Notes under the pieces: generated by a model
The model's database searches: none
The model's input: only the letters and a program-made list of their open reading frames with translations
Told to the model about the DNA's origin: nothing
Program-made: the position numbers and the translations under genes
Assembly: GCF_039541575.1 (NCBI RefSeq)
Contig: NZ_BAABGM010000025.1
Span: 1 to 64,000, forward strand
Direction of reading: 5' to 3'
DNA: 64,000 bases
Source of the DNA: Fodinibacter luteus
GTDB lineage: Bacteria > Actinomycetota > Actinomycetes > Actinomycetales > Dermatophilaceae
Shown here: piece by piece, positions 40,652 to 49,181 of the stretch
How the letters are laid out: each line of letters opens with the position of its first letter
How positions within the stretch are numbered: the stretch's first letter is position 1

Positions 40652-40762
40652 GCTCCACCTCCTGCGCCGTCCCCATCATCCACCGCGCGGGCCACGCGCG
40701 CGAGGGCGCCGACGAGACGTGCGGCACTCCTCGAACGCGTCTCTGCGCCCGGTCGTCCGCCC

Positions 40763-40768
40763 TAGGGT
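40763..40768 (+). promoter_or_regulatory. -10 element for the receiver-flavoprotein operon
   Basis: TAGGGT would start transcription about 30 bases before ATG 40805. The leader carries a good GAAGGAG site six to seven bases before that ATG. The overlapping ATG at 40801 is in another, short frame. Confidence 0.45.
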
Positions 40769-40804
40769 GGCAGCACGTCCCACTCCGCGCTCGAAGGAGC
40801 ATGC

Positions 40805-42472
40805 ATGGCCAGGGCCACGATCCTCGCGGTCGACGACGACCCGCAGGTCTCGCGGGCGATCGTGCGCGACCTGCGGGCCCGTTACGGGTCCGGGTACCGC
40901 GTCGTCCGCGCGACCTCGGGCGACGAGGCGCTCGCGATGCTGGCCGAGCTCACCCTGCGCGGCCGGCCGGTCGCCCTCCTCGTCTCCGACCAGCGGATGC
41001 CGGGCATGACCGGCATCGAGCTCATGGCGGCGGTCCGTGAGAGCTCACCGGAGACCCGCCTTCTCCTCCTCACCGCGTACGCCGACACCGAGGTCGCGAT
41101 CCGGGCCATCAACGACATCGGGCTCGACTACTACATGTTCAAGCCGTGGGAGCCTCCCGAGGCCACGCTCTACCCCGTCGTCGACGACCTGCTCGCGGCG
41201 TGGACCCGGGACCACCCCGACGGCGACGGCACCGTGCGCGTCGTCGGCCACCTGTGGTCCGACCGCAGCTACGACGTCAAGATGTTCCTGGCCCGCAACC
41301 ACATCCCGTACGCGTGGCTCGACCTCGAGCGTGACGAGGAGGCCCGCCGGCTCGTCGACCTCGCGGACGCCGACCCGACCTCCCTCCCACTCGTGCTCCT
41401 GCCCGAGGGTGAGCCCCTGCGCAACCCCACGAGCGTCGAGCTCGCCGAGGCGCTCGGGCTGCGGACCCGGGCCGAGCAGCCGCTCTACGACCTGTGCATC
41501 GTCGGCGGCGGGCCGGCCGGGCTGGCCGCCGCGGTCTACGCCGCGTCCGAGGGCCTGCGGACCGTCGTCGTCGAGCGGGACGCCCCGGGCGGCCAGGCCG
41601 GCCAGAGCGCCGCGATCGAGAACTACCTCGGCTTTCCCAAGGGCGTGTCCGGGGCCGACCTCACCCACCGTGCGGTCGCCCAGGCAGCCCGGTTCGGCGC
41701 CGAGACCGTGCTGGCCCAGGAGGTCGTCGGGCTGGAGCAACGGGGCCCGGTGCACGCGGTGCGACTCGCCGACGGGGGCGAGGTGGAGAGCCGGGCCGTG
41801 CTCGTCGCGACCGGGGTGGCCTACCGCCGGCTCGAGGCCCGCGGGGTCGACGAGCTCGGGTCGCGCGGGGTCTACTACGGTGCCTCGGCGAGCGAGGCGG
41901 CGCAGACCGCGGGCCAGGTCGTCCACGTCGTCGGCGCCGCCAACTCGGCGGGGCAGGCCGTCCTCAACTTCGCCCGGGTGGCGAGCCGCGTCGTCATGCT
42001 CGTGCGCGGGGACGGGCTCGGGGCCTCGATGTCGGAGTACCTCGTGGCGCGCATCCTCGCCGCCGACAACGTCGAGGTGCGCTACCGCACCGAGGTCGTC
42101 GCGACGCACGGCACCGACCACCTCGAGGGCGTGACCCTCGTCGACCGCGACACCGGCCGCACGCACGAGGAGGAGACGAACTGGCTCTTCGTCTTCATCG
42201 GGGCCCTGCCCCGCACCGACTGGCTCGGCGAGGGCGTCGTCCGCGACGCCAAGGGCTTCCTCGTCACCGGGCCAGACCTCCAGCACCCCGACCACGCCGA
42301 GCACGCCGGCCGGTGGCCGCTCACCCGCCCGCCCTACGCCCTCGAGACGAGCGTGCCGGGCGTGTTCGCGGCCGGTGACGTGCGGCTCGACTCGATGAAG
42401 CGGGTCGCGTCAGCCGTCGGCGAGGGCGCGATGTCGGTCTACCTCGTCCACCGCTACCTCGAGACCGTCTGA
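40805..42472 (+). CDS. Response-regulator receiver fused to a thioredoxin-reductase-like flavoprotein
   Basis: A 555-aa fusion. Residues 1-135 are a receiver domain with phospho-acceptor Asp62 (SDQRMPGMTG), Thr90 and Lys113. Residues ~143-220 look like a glutaredoxin fold without Cys (GHLWSDRSYDVKMFL). From 228 the two-domain flavoprotein has GGGPAG at 235-240, GGQAGQSAAIENYLGFP, an NAD(P) fold (VVHVVGAANSAGQA) and a final FAD contact (FAAGDVRLDS). The spot where thioredoxin reductase has CxxC reads YYGASASEA near 358-366, so dithiol exchange is not possible by the usual route. No DNA-binding domain is present. It is coupled (TGATG) to the histidine kinase downstream, its likely partner. Confidence 0.9.
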   Translation: MARATILAVDDDPQVSRAIVRDLRARYGSGYRVVRATSGDEALAMLAELTLRGRPVALLVSDQRMPGMTGIELMAAVRESSPETRLLLLTAYADTEVAIRAINDIGLDYYMFKPWEPPEATLYPVVDDLLAAWTRDHPDGDGTVRVVGHLWSDRSYDVKMFLARNHIPYAWLDLERDEEARRLVDLADADPTSLPLVLLPEGEPLRNPTSVELAEALGLRTRAEQPLYDLCIVGGGPAGLAAAVYAASEGLRTVVVERDAPGGQAGQSAAIENYLGFPKGVSGADLTHRAVAQAARFGAETVLAQEVVGLEQRGPVHAVRLADGGEVESRAVLVATGVAYRRLEARGVDELGSRGVYYGASASEAAQTAGQVVHVVGAANSAGQAVLNFARVASRVVMLVRGDGLGASMSEYLVARILAADNVEVRYRTEVVATHGTDHLEGVTLVDRDTGRTHEEETNWLFVFIGALPRTDWLGEGVVRDAKGFLVTGPDLQHPDHAEHAGRWPLTRPPYALETSVPGVFAAGDVRLDSMKRVASAVGEGAMSVYLVHRYLETV

Positions 42473-43869
42473 TGGACCTCACCGAGCTGCGGACCCTCAG
42501 CCTCTTCGACGGGCTCACCGACCCCCAGCTCGAGCAGCTCCTCGCGGCCGCCGACGAGTACACCGTCGCCCCCGACGAGGTGCTCTTCCACGAGGGGACC
42601 CCGTCCGACACGTGGTGGGTCCTGCTCGAGGGCGAGGTCGAGCTGTTCCGCCGGGTCGGCAGCGAGGAGGCCCCGATGGGCCGGCTGGCTCGTCCGGGCC
42701 AGTGGGCCGGGGGGTTCGCCGCGTGGGACGAGCACGGCTCCTACCTGGCCACCGCCCGCGCCGCGGGGGCCGGCCGCGTGCTCCGGCTGCCCTCGACCGA
42801 GCTGCGCCGGCTCGCCGAGCAGTGGTTCCCGTTCGGCCTGCACTTCATCAACGGTCTCGTCACCACCGTACGACGGATCGAGTCGACCGCCCGCCAGCGC
42901 GAGGCCCTCGTCGCGCTGGGCACCCTCTCCGCGGGCCTGGCCCACGAGCTCAACAACCCGGCATCCGCCGCGACCCGCGCCGTCGACAGCCTCCAGGGCA
43001 CGTCCGCCCTCCTGCTCGCGGCGCTGTCCCGGCTCGCGGGGGCCGGCATCTCGGCCGAGGACTTCACCGTGCTCGACGAGCTGCGCCGGCGGGTGAGCGG
43101 CACCGAGTCCGGGCTCAGCGCCCTCGCCCTCGCCGACCGCGAGGACGAGCTGTCCGACTGGCTCGTCGCTCACGACGTCGACCGCGACTGGGAGATCGCG
43201 CCCGTCCTCGCCGCGGCCGGCGCCGACACCACGTGGTGCGACGAGCTGGCCCGCGCCCTCCCCGCGGCCTCCCTCGGCCCGGGACTGGAGTGGGTGTCGG
43301 CGTCCCTGTCGACGGCCGCGCTGCTCGGTGAGGTCAAGGAGGCCACCGGGCGCATCTCCACCCTCGTCGCCGCCGTGCGCGCGTACTCGCAGATGGACCG
43401 CGCCTCGCTGCGGGTGACCGACCTCCTCGAGGGCCTCGACAGCACCCTCGTCATGATGGGCCACAAGCTCGGGCCCGGCATCCACGTCGAACGGGACTAC
43501 GCGCCGGGGCTGCCGCCGATCGAGGCGATGGCCGGCGAGCTCAACCAGGTGTGGACCAACCTCGTCGACAACGCAGTCGACGCCATGGGGGGCGAGGGCA
43601 CCCTGCGCGTCTCCGCCCGCTCGGATGCCGTGGGCTGGGTCGTCGTCGAGGTCGCCGACACCGGCCCGGGGATGCCCCCCGAGGTCCAGGCGCACGCGTT
43701 CGAGCCGTTCTTCACGACGAAGGAGGTCGGCAAGGGCACCGGGCTCGGCCTCGACATCTCGCGCCGGATCGTCGTCGAACGTCACTCCGGGGAGATCACC
43801 ATCGAGGCCGGGCCGAGTGGCACGCTGGTGCGTGTGCGCCTTCCCATCCACCACCGGGGCAGGTCCTGA
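42472..43869 (+). CDS. Histidine kinase with N-terminal cyclic-nucleotide-binding-like domain
   Basis: A 465-aa soluble sensor kinase. Residues ~1-130 form a cNMP-binding-like beta roll (LFDGLTDPQLEQLL, EGTPSDTWWVLLEGEVELF). Residues 150-170 carry the H-box GTLSAGLAHELNNPASAATR with His158, and the ATPase domain has NQVWTNLVDNAVDAM, DTGPG and GKGTGLGL. The phosphate-binding cassette reads SYLATARA, lacking the Arg that usually contacts cyclic nucleotide phosphate, so the ligand is uncertain. The ATG shares a base with the upstream stop, so it probably phosphorylates Asp62 of that protein. Confidence 0.9.
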   Translation: MDLTELRTLSLFDGLTDPQLEQLLAAADEYTVAPDEVLFHEGTPSDTWWVLLEGEVELFRRVGSEEAPMGRLARPGQWAGGFAAWDEHGSYLATARAAGAGRVLRLPSTELRRLAEQWFPFGLHFINGLVTTVRRIESTARQREALVALGTLSAGLAHELNNPASAATRAVDSLQGTSALLLAALSRLAGAGISAEDFTVLDELRRRVSGTESGLSALALADREDELSDWLVAHDVDRDWEIAPVLAAAGADTTWCDELARALPAASLGPGLEWVSASLSTAALLGEVKEATGRISTLVAAVRAYSQMDRASLRVTDLLEGLDSTLVMMGHKLGPGIHVERDYAPGLPPIEAMAGELNQVWTNLVDNAVDAMGGEGTLRVSARSDAVGWVVVEVADTGPGMPPEVQAHAFEPFFTTKEVGKGTGLGLDISRRIVVERHSGEITIEAGPSGTLVRVRLPIHHRGRS

Positions 43870-43897
43870 GTCGCGGCCGCCGGTCGACGGGCCACCG

Positions 43898-45082
43898 GTG
43901 ACCGGTTCCCCGCCGGACGGCCTGCGGATGCTCGCGGTCCCCACCGGACCGGCCGCCCTCGACGTGCTGCCCGACCTCGAGCAGGCCCTGTCCGGGGGGC
44001 ACCCGGTGCTGCCGTACGCCGCGTCGGCGCCGGCGCCGGCCGTCCCCGACCACGACCCCGCCACCCTCCCCGACGGCCTCGCCGTCGTCGTCGGCACGTC
44101 CGGGTCGACCGGCACCCCGAAGCGGGCCCTGCTCACCGCCGCGGCCCTGCGGGCGAGCGCCCGGGCCACGCACGCCCGGTTGGGCGGCGCGGGCCAGTGG
44201 CTCCTCGCGCTGCCCGCCCACCACGTCGCCGGGCTCCAGGTGCTGCTGCGCTCCCTCGACGCCGGCACCGCGCCCCTGGCGATGGACCTCACCGACGGGT
44301 TCCGGCCCCAGGCGTTCGTCGCGGCGACGACCGGGTTCGTCCCGGGCGCCCGGCGGTACACGAGCCTCGTGCCGACCCAGCTGCTGCGGGTGCTCGACCA
44401 CCCCGGCGGCACCGAGGCGCTGTGCGGGTTCGACGCCGTGCTCGTCGGCGGCGCCGCGATGCCGCCGAGGTTGCGGGTGCGGGCCGAACGCGCAGGTGTC
44501 CCGGTCGTCTCGACCTACGGCATGAGCGAGTCCGCGGGCGGCTGCGTCTACGACGGGGTCGCGCTGGCGTGCACCGAGGTCGCCTTCGACGAGGACTGGC
44601 GTATCCACCTCGGCGGTGCCACCATCGCCCACGGCTACCTCGCCCGGCCCGACCTCAGCGCGCAGGCCTTCGGCACCGACGACGACGGCGTGCGCTGGTT
44701 CCGCACCGACGACGTCGGCCACACCGATCCCCGCGGCCGGCTGCGGGTCGACGGGCGGGTCGACGACCTCGTCACCACGGGCGGGCTCAAGGTCGCCCCG
44801 CGGCTCGTCGAGGAGGCGATCCTCGAGCACGTGCCCGGCGTCCGCGACGTCGTCGTCGTCGGCAGCCCCGACCCCGAGTGGGGCGAGGCCGTGTGCGCCC
44901 TGCTCGTCCTCGAGCCCGGTGCCGTGCACGACGTCACCGCCGCGGACCTGCGGGCCCGGCTGCGCGACGTGCTGCCCGACCACGCCCTCCCCCGCCGGTC
45001 GCTCACGGTGCCCGAGGTGCCGACCCGCGGCCCCGGCAAGCCCGACCGGCGCGCCGTGGCCGCCCTGTTCACCGTGGGATGA
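43898..45082 (+). CDS. menE: o-Succinylbenzoate-CoA ligase MenE
   Basis: A compact 394-aa ANL-superfamily ligase that forms o-succinylbenzoyl-CoA for MenB. The ATP loop is VVGTSGSTGTPKRALLT. STYGMSESAGGC and WFRTDDVGHTDPRGRLRVDG follow, and the hinge/C-terminal lid has DDLVTTGGLKVAPRLVEEA and the catalytic Lys in RGPGKPDRRA. Start choice is uncertain: GTG 43898 or ATG 43928, neither with a strong ribosome site. Short MenE proteins lacking part of the N-terminal domain are normal in actinobacteria. Confidence 0.9.
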   Translation: MTGSPPDGLRMLAVPTGPAALDVLPDLEQALSGGHPVLPYAASAPAPAVPDHDPATLPDGLAVVVGTSGSTGTPKRALLTAAALRASARATHARLGGAGQWLLALPAHHVAGLQVLLRSLDAGTAPLAMDLTDGFRPQAFVAATTGFVPGARRYTSLVPTQLLRVLDHPGGTEALCGFDAVLVGGAAMPPRLRVRAERAGVPVVSTYGMSESAGGCVYDGVALACTEVAFDEDWRIHLGGATIAHGYLARPDLSAQAFGTDDDGVRWFRTDDVGHTDPRGRLRVDGRVDDLVTTGGLKVAPRLVEEAILEHVPGVRDVVVVGSPDPEWGEAVCALLVLEPGAVHDVTAADLRARLRDVLPDHALPRRSLTVPEVPTRGPGKPDRRAVAALFTVG

Positions 45083-45089
45083 TGGTCGC

Positions 45090-45347
45090 GTGCTCCGCTA
45101 CCTGCCCGCCGTGCTCAGTCTCGCGCTGACGGTCTACTGCGTGGTGGACGCCATCCAGACCGAGGACACCGCCGTGCGCAACCTGCCGAAGATCGCCTGG
45201 CTCATCCTCGTCCTGCTCTTCCCGCTCGTCGGGCCCGCCGCGTGGCTCATCGCCGGCCGGCCGCGCAAGGGTCCGCGCGGCATCCGGCAGCAGCCGCGCC
45301 GCCCCCTCGGCCCGGACGACGACCCCGACTTCCTCAAGGACCTCTGA
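45090..45347 (+). CDS. Small PLDc_N-type membrane protein
   Basis: An 85-aa protein with two membrane helices and the pattern KIAWLILVLLFPLVGPAAWL, the signature of the PLDc_N (phospholipase D nuclease N-terminal) family. A basic then acidic tail follows. It begins seven bases after menE and ends nine bases before menA, so it is in that operon. Function unknown; such stand-alone domains are common in actinobacteria. Confidence 0.8.
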   Translation: MLRYLPAVLSLALTVYCVVDAIQTEDTAVRNLPKIAWLILVLLFPLVGPAAWLIAGRPRKGPRGIRQQPRRPLGPDDDPDFLKDL

Positions 45348-45355
45348 CCCCACCC

Positions 45356-46240
45356 ATGGCCTCCCTCTCCCAGTGGGTGGCGGGCGCCCGTCCGCGCACC
45401 CTGCCCGCCGCGCTCGCGCCGGTCGTCCTCGGCACCGCCGCGGCCCACCTCGTCGGGGGCGCGGACCTCGCCCTCGCCATCCTGGCCCTCGTCGTCGCCC
45501 TGGCCCTCCAGGTCGGGGTCAACTACGCCAACGACTACTCCGACGGCGTCCGGGGCACCGACGAGGCCCGGGTCGGCCCGGTCCGCCTCGTCGGCCAGCG
45601 CCTCGCCGCCCCGGCGAACGTCAGGCTCGCGGCGCTGCTGTGCTTCGCGGCGGCCGCCGTGGTCGGCCTGGCCCTCGTCGCGCTGAGCGGCGCCTGGCTC
45701 ATGCTGCCGCTCGGGGGGCTCGCGGTGCTCGCCGCCTGGCGCTACACCGGCGGCGACAACCCGTACGGCTACCGCGGCCTGGGCGAGGTGTACGTCTTCG
45801 TCTTCTTCGGGCTCATGGCGACCCTCGGCACCGAGTACACCCAGTCGGATGCCGTCTCGTGGTTCGGCCTGCTCGCCGCCGTCGGCGTGGGGGCCGTCGC
45901 GTCGGCCATCCTCGTCGCGAACAACCTGCGCGACATCCCGACCGACACCGAGCACGGCAAGCGCACCCTCGCGGTGCGCCTCGGGGACGCACGCACGCGC
46001 GACCTCTACACCGCGCTGCTCACGGCATCCGTCGTCGCGCTCGGCCTCATGGCCGTCGTCGAGCCGTGGGCGCTGCTCGGCCTGGTCGCCGCGCCGCTCG
46101 GGTGGCGCGCGGTGCGCACGGTGCGAGCCGGGACCACCGGCGGGGGGCTCGTTCCGGTGCTGGCCGCCACCGGCCTGTACGAGGTGGCGTACGCCGCACT
46201 CACGGCGCTCGGCGTCGTCGTCGGCGTCGCCACGGGCTGA
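45356..46240 (+). CDS. menA: 1,4-Dihydroxy-2-naphthoate polyprenyltransferase MenA
   Basis: A 294-aa, nine-helix UbiA-family enzyme that attaches the polyprenyl chain to DHNA. NYANDYSDGVRGTD is the first Asp-rich metal site, and NNLRDIPTDTEHGKRTLAVRLG the second. The N-terminal WVAGARPRTLPAALAPVVLG is typical of MenA. The prenyl donor would come from the synthase at 11466-12494. It converges on the DUF4229 gene with only 21 bases between stops. Confidence 0.95.
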   Translation: MASLSQWVAGARPRTLPAALAPVVLGTAAAHLVGGADLALAILALVVALALQVGVNYANDYSDGVRGTDEARVGPVRLVGQRLAAPANVRLAALLCFAAAAVVGLALVALSGAWLMLPLGGLAVLAAWRYTGGDNPYGYRGLGEVYVFVFFGLMATLGTEYTQSDAVSWFGLLAAVGVGAVASAILVANNLRDIPTDTEHGKRTLAVRLGDARTRDLYTALLTASVVALGLMAVVEPWALLGLVAAPLGWRAVRTVRAGTTGGGLVPVLAATGLYEVAYAALTALGVVVGVATG

Positions 46241-46261
46241 CGGCCCCGCCGGCGGCGCCCG

Positions 46262-46555
46262 TCAGCGGAAGGTGCCCTCGTCGCCCGAGGTCTCGGCGTC
46301 CTCGGCCTCCTCGTCGGTGGGCCGCCCGGCCGCCGCGGCACGCTTGGCCGCGGTGCGGCGGTCGATCCGCTCGGCGAGCTGCGCGGAGTAGTCCTCGCGG
46401 AAGCGGCGCAGGGCGAAGTAGGAGATGACCGCCGACAGCAGGGCCGCCCCGGCGACGAGGAGGAGCATGTCCTCGCGGTCGCGCAGGCCGGCGAGCCAGA
46501 GCGCCGCGAGGCAGCCGAGGAAGACGAGGAGGCGGAGCACGGTGTAGCGGAGCAT
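46262..46555 (-). CDS. DUF4229 small membrane protein
   Basis: A 97-aa protein with two helices (LRYTVLRLLVFLGCLAALWL and LLLVAGAALLSAVISYFAL), then RRFREDYSAQLAERIDRRTA and an acidic tail. This is the DUF4229 pattern. It begins eight bases after ccsB and is the last gene of the cytochrome c maturation operon. Function unknown. Confidence 0.8.
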   Translation of the reverse strand: MLRYTVLRLLVFLGCLAALWLAGLRDREDMLLLVAGAALLSAVISYFALRRFREDYSAQLAERIDRRTAAKRAAAAGRPTDEEAEDAETSGDEGTFR

Positions 46556-46563
46556 GGGTGCGA

Positions 46564-47613
46564 TCAGAGTCCCGAGTAGGAGTGCTGGCCGACGAAGAAC
46601 ACGTTGACGACCGCGAAGTTGACGATGATGCAGGCGTAGCCGGCGAGGGCGATCCAGACGGCGTTCTGGCGCTTCCACCCGGTCGTCGCGCGGGCGTGCA
46701 GGTAGGCCGCGTAGACGACCCAGATGACGAAGCTCCACACCTCCTTGGGGTCCCAGTTCCAGTACGAGCCCCAGGCCTGGCGGGCCCAGATCGCCCCGGC
46801 GATGACGGTGAAGGTCCAGAGCGGGAACGCGACGACGTGCGTGGCGTAGGTGAGCCGCTCGAGCGCGCGCGCGTCGGGCAGCCGGTCCATGAAGCTGCGG
46901 CGGTGCGCCGGGTCGGCCTCGAGCCGGGCCTGGACGAGGTAGAGGATGCCGAGCGAGAAGCCGATGGTGAAGACCGCGACCGACAGCGTCGCGACGGCGA
47001 CGTGGATGGCGAGCCACACCGAGCGCAGCGACGGCATGAGCTCGGAGGCGTCGGTGTACCAGACGGTGATCGCGAGCCCGAGGTTGAGCAGCACCGGGGC
47101 GACGACGAACAGGCCGAGCCAGCGCAGGTCGCGGCGCACCGCCCAGGCGCAGTACGCGACGAGCACGAACATCGCCCCGACGATCGCGAACTCGTACATG
47201 TTCCCCAGCGGCCAGCGGTGCACCTCGGCGGCCCGCAGCACGACACCGGCGACGACGAGGGCGGTGGCGAGCAGGGTGAGCATCCAGCCGATGCCGGCGG
47301 CCTTTCGGGCGCCGAGCGGCTCCTCCTCACGGGTGCCCGGCGGCGTGGATGCCGTGCCGGTCGCCTCCCCCTCCGCCGGCTCACCGTCCACCGCCTCACC
47401 GGCGACCGTCTCACCGGCCACCGCCTCACCGGTGGCCGTCTCGCCCACGCCGGCGCCGACGAGTGCGCGGTCGCGCGTGGCGACGTCGACGGCATCCCGC
47501 GTGGGGGCGAGCCGGGCGAGGTGCACGGCGTACGCGAGCATCGCAAGGGTGAGCACCACCATCGCGGAGTAGATCGCCGTGTTGGACAGCTGGGCGAGGG
47601 TCTGGTCGGTCAT
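46564..47613 (-). CDS. ccsB: Cytochrome c biogenesis protein CcsB (CcsA/CcmC family)
   Basis: A 349-aa haem-handling membrane protein of System II. The WWD haem motif is WGSYWNWDPKEVWSFVIW, with conserved His in AEVHRWPLGNMYEF and in the last loops. Together with ResB it exports haem and attaches it to apocytochrome c. Between helix 1 and the rest is an insert of about 35 residues built from five-residue G-E-x-x-x repeats. The ATG at 47613 overlaps the resB stop by four bases. Confidence 0.94.
   Translation of the reverse strand: MTDQTLAQLSNTAIYSAMVVLTLAMLAYAVHLARLAPTRDAVDVATRDRALVGAGVGETATGEAVAGETVAGEAVDGEPAEGEATGTASTPPGTREEEPLGARKAAGIGWMLTLLATALVVAGVVLRAAEVHRWPLGNMYEFAIVGAMFVLVAYCAWAVRRDLRWLGLFVVAPVLLNLGLAITVWYTDASELMPSLRSVWLAIHVAVATLSVAVFTIGFSLGILYLVQARLEADPAHRRSFMDRLPDARALERLTYATHVVAFPLWTFTVIAGAIWARQAWGSYWNWDPKEVWSFVIWVVYAAYLHARATTGWKRQNAVWIALAGYACIIVNFAVVNVFFVGQHSYSGL
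47393..47452. repeat. 15-bp tandem repeats in ccsB
   Basis: About four imperfect 15-base units (CCGCCTCACCGGCGA-like) encode the G-E-A/T-V-x-G pentapeptide run in a soluble loop of CcsB. The repeats stay in frame, so length changes would be tolerated. Confidence 0.7.
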
Positions 47614-49181
47614 CGCGTTCCTTCGAGTGCGGTGAGGAGCCCGTCGAGCTCGTCGGGCATCCCCTCGTCGTCGTCCTTGGCCAGGCCTCCGACGGAGACC
47701 ACAGTACGACCCGGTCGCTCCCCCGGCCCAACCCGCACGAAGACCCTTCGACGCCGCACGACGAGGGAGGCGACGAGGCCGGCGAGGCTCAGCAGGGCGG
47801 CGACGAGGGTGAGGGACTTGCCCGGGTCGGTGCGCACCGACAGGCCGGCGAAGCGCTCCACGCCGTCGAACGTGATCGAGCCGCGCCCCCCGGGCAGCTC
47901 GTACGTCTCCCCGGGTCGCAGCAGGATGCGCAGCTGGTCGGCCCCGTCGGCGCCCGGCACGGCCGTCATCGCCTCGGTGTCGAGGGAGTACACGGACTGC
48001 GGGCGTCCGCTCGGGAAGAGCTCGCCCTCGAACGCCGTGAGCGCCAGCTGGGGGTCGAGCAGGTCGGGGAAGACCGAGTGGGGACCCCGCTCGTCGTCGA
48101 TGACCCCGGTCGGCAGGAAGAAGCCGGCGAACCCGAGCTGTTGGGGCGAGGCGCCCGGAACCTTGACCGCGCCGACCGAGGTGTAGGTGTCGTCCTGCGG
48201 CAGGAACGGCGTCGCGTCGGAGTACACGACGGTGCCCTCGGCGTCGCGGACGGTGATCGTCGGGGCGTAGCCGTTGCCGAGGAGGAAGACGGTGCCGTCG
48301 CCGGTCTCGAGGGGGTGGTTGACGCGGATCGAGCGCTGCTCCGCCGGCCCGTCGGGCGGGGTGAACGTCGTCGACGCCTCGAAGTCGCGCGGGGCCCCGA
48401 ACTGGCCGGCCCCCTGGGTCTGCGTCTCGAACTCGACGTCGAGGCGGTCCAGGCCGATCGTGAACGGGGCGAGGTCGTTGACGTCGACCCATGGCCCGGG
48501 GCTGAAGGTGTCGTAGCGCGAGAGGGTGTTGGCGAAGGTCTTGCCCACGGGCAGGATGACGTCTCCCTTCCACCCGAGCAGGTGGCCCCAGGCCACCCCG
48601 ACGAGGATGCCGATGAGTGCGACGTGGAAGACGAGGTTGCCCGTTTCGCGCAGGTAGCCCTTCTCGGCCGACAGCGTCTGGCCGTCATGGGCGTGCACGC
48701 GGTAGCGGCGGCGGCGCAGGACACCGCGCAGGGCCTCGCGCACCTGCTCGGGGTCACCCTCGACCTCGAGCATCCGGTGGGCCGCGAGCCGCTCGAGCCG
48801 CCGCGGTGCCCGGGGCGGGGCCGAGCGCACCTGGTGCCAGAGGATCCTCGTGCGCGGCAGGACGCAGCCGATGAGCGAGACGAAGAGCAGGAGGTAGATC
48901 GCGGCGAACCACGGTGACGCGTAGACCTCGAAGAAGCCGAGGCGGTCGAGCACCGGCCCGGCCGTGGGATGGTCGGCGATCCACTGGGCGGTGCGCGCCG
49001 GGTCGATCGAGCGCTGCGGGAACGTCGAGCCCGGCACCGCACCGATCGCGAGGAGCAGGAGGAGGAAGAGCGCGGTCCGCATGCTCGTCAGCTGACGCCA
49101 CGTCCACCGCAGCCACCCGAGGGGGCCGAGGCGCGGCTGGGCGACGTCCGGGCGGGTGCGCGGTGCGGTCCCGGTGCTCAC
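47610..49181 (-). CDS. resB: Cytochrome c biogenesis protein ResB
   Basis: A 523-aa System II partner of CcsB. Helices near the N-terminus (LTSMRTALFLLLLLAIGAVP) are followed by the conserved SLIGCVLPRTRILW, and the GYLRETGNLVFHVALIGIL helix carries the haem-ligand His. A large periplasmic domain precedes the last helix near residue 470. The GTG start overlaps the ccdA stop. Confidence 0.95.
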   Translation of the reverse strand: MSTGTAPRTRPDVAQPRLGPLGWLRWTWRQLTSMRTALFLLLLLAIGAVPGSTFPQRSIDPARTAQWIADHPTAGPVLDRLGFFEVYASPWFAAIYLLLFVSLIGCVLPRTRILWHQVRSAPPRAPRRLERLAAHRMLEVEGDPEQVREALRGVLRRRRYRVHAHDGQTLSAEKGYLRETGNLVFHVALIGILVGVAWGHLLGWKGDVILPVGKTFANTLSRYDTFSPGPWVDVNDLAPFTIGLDRLDVEFETQTQGAGQFGAPRDFEASTTFTPPDGPAEQRSIRVNHPLETGDGTVFLLGNGYAPTITVRDAEGTVVYSDATPFLPQDDTYTSVGAVKVPGASPQQLGFAGFFLPTGVIDDERGPHSVFPDLLDPQLALTAFEGELFPSGRPQSVYSLDTEAMTAVPGADGADQLRILLRPGETYELPGGRGSITFDGVERFAGLSVRTDPGKSLTLVAALLSLAGLVASLVVRRRRVFVRVGPGERPGRTVVSVGGLAKDDDEGMPDELDGLLTALEGTR

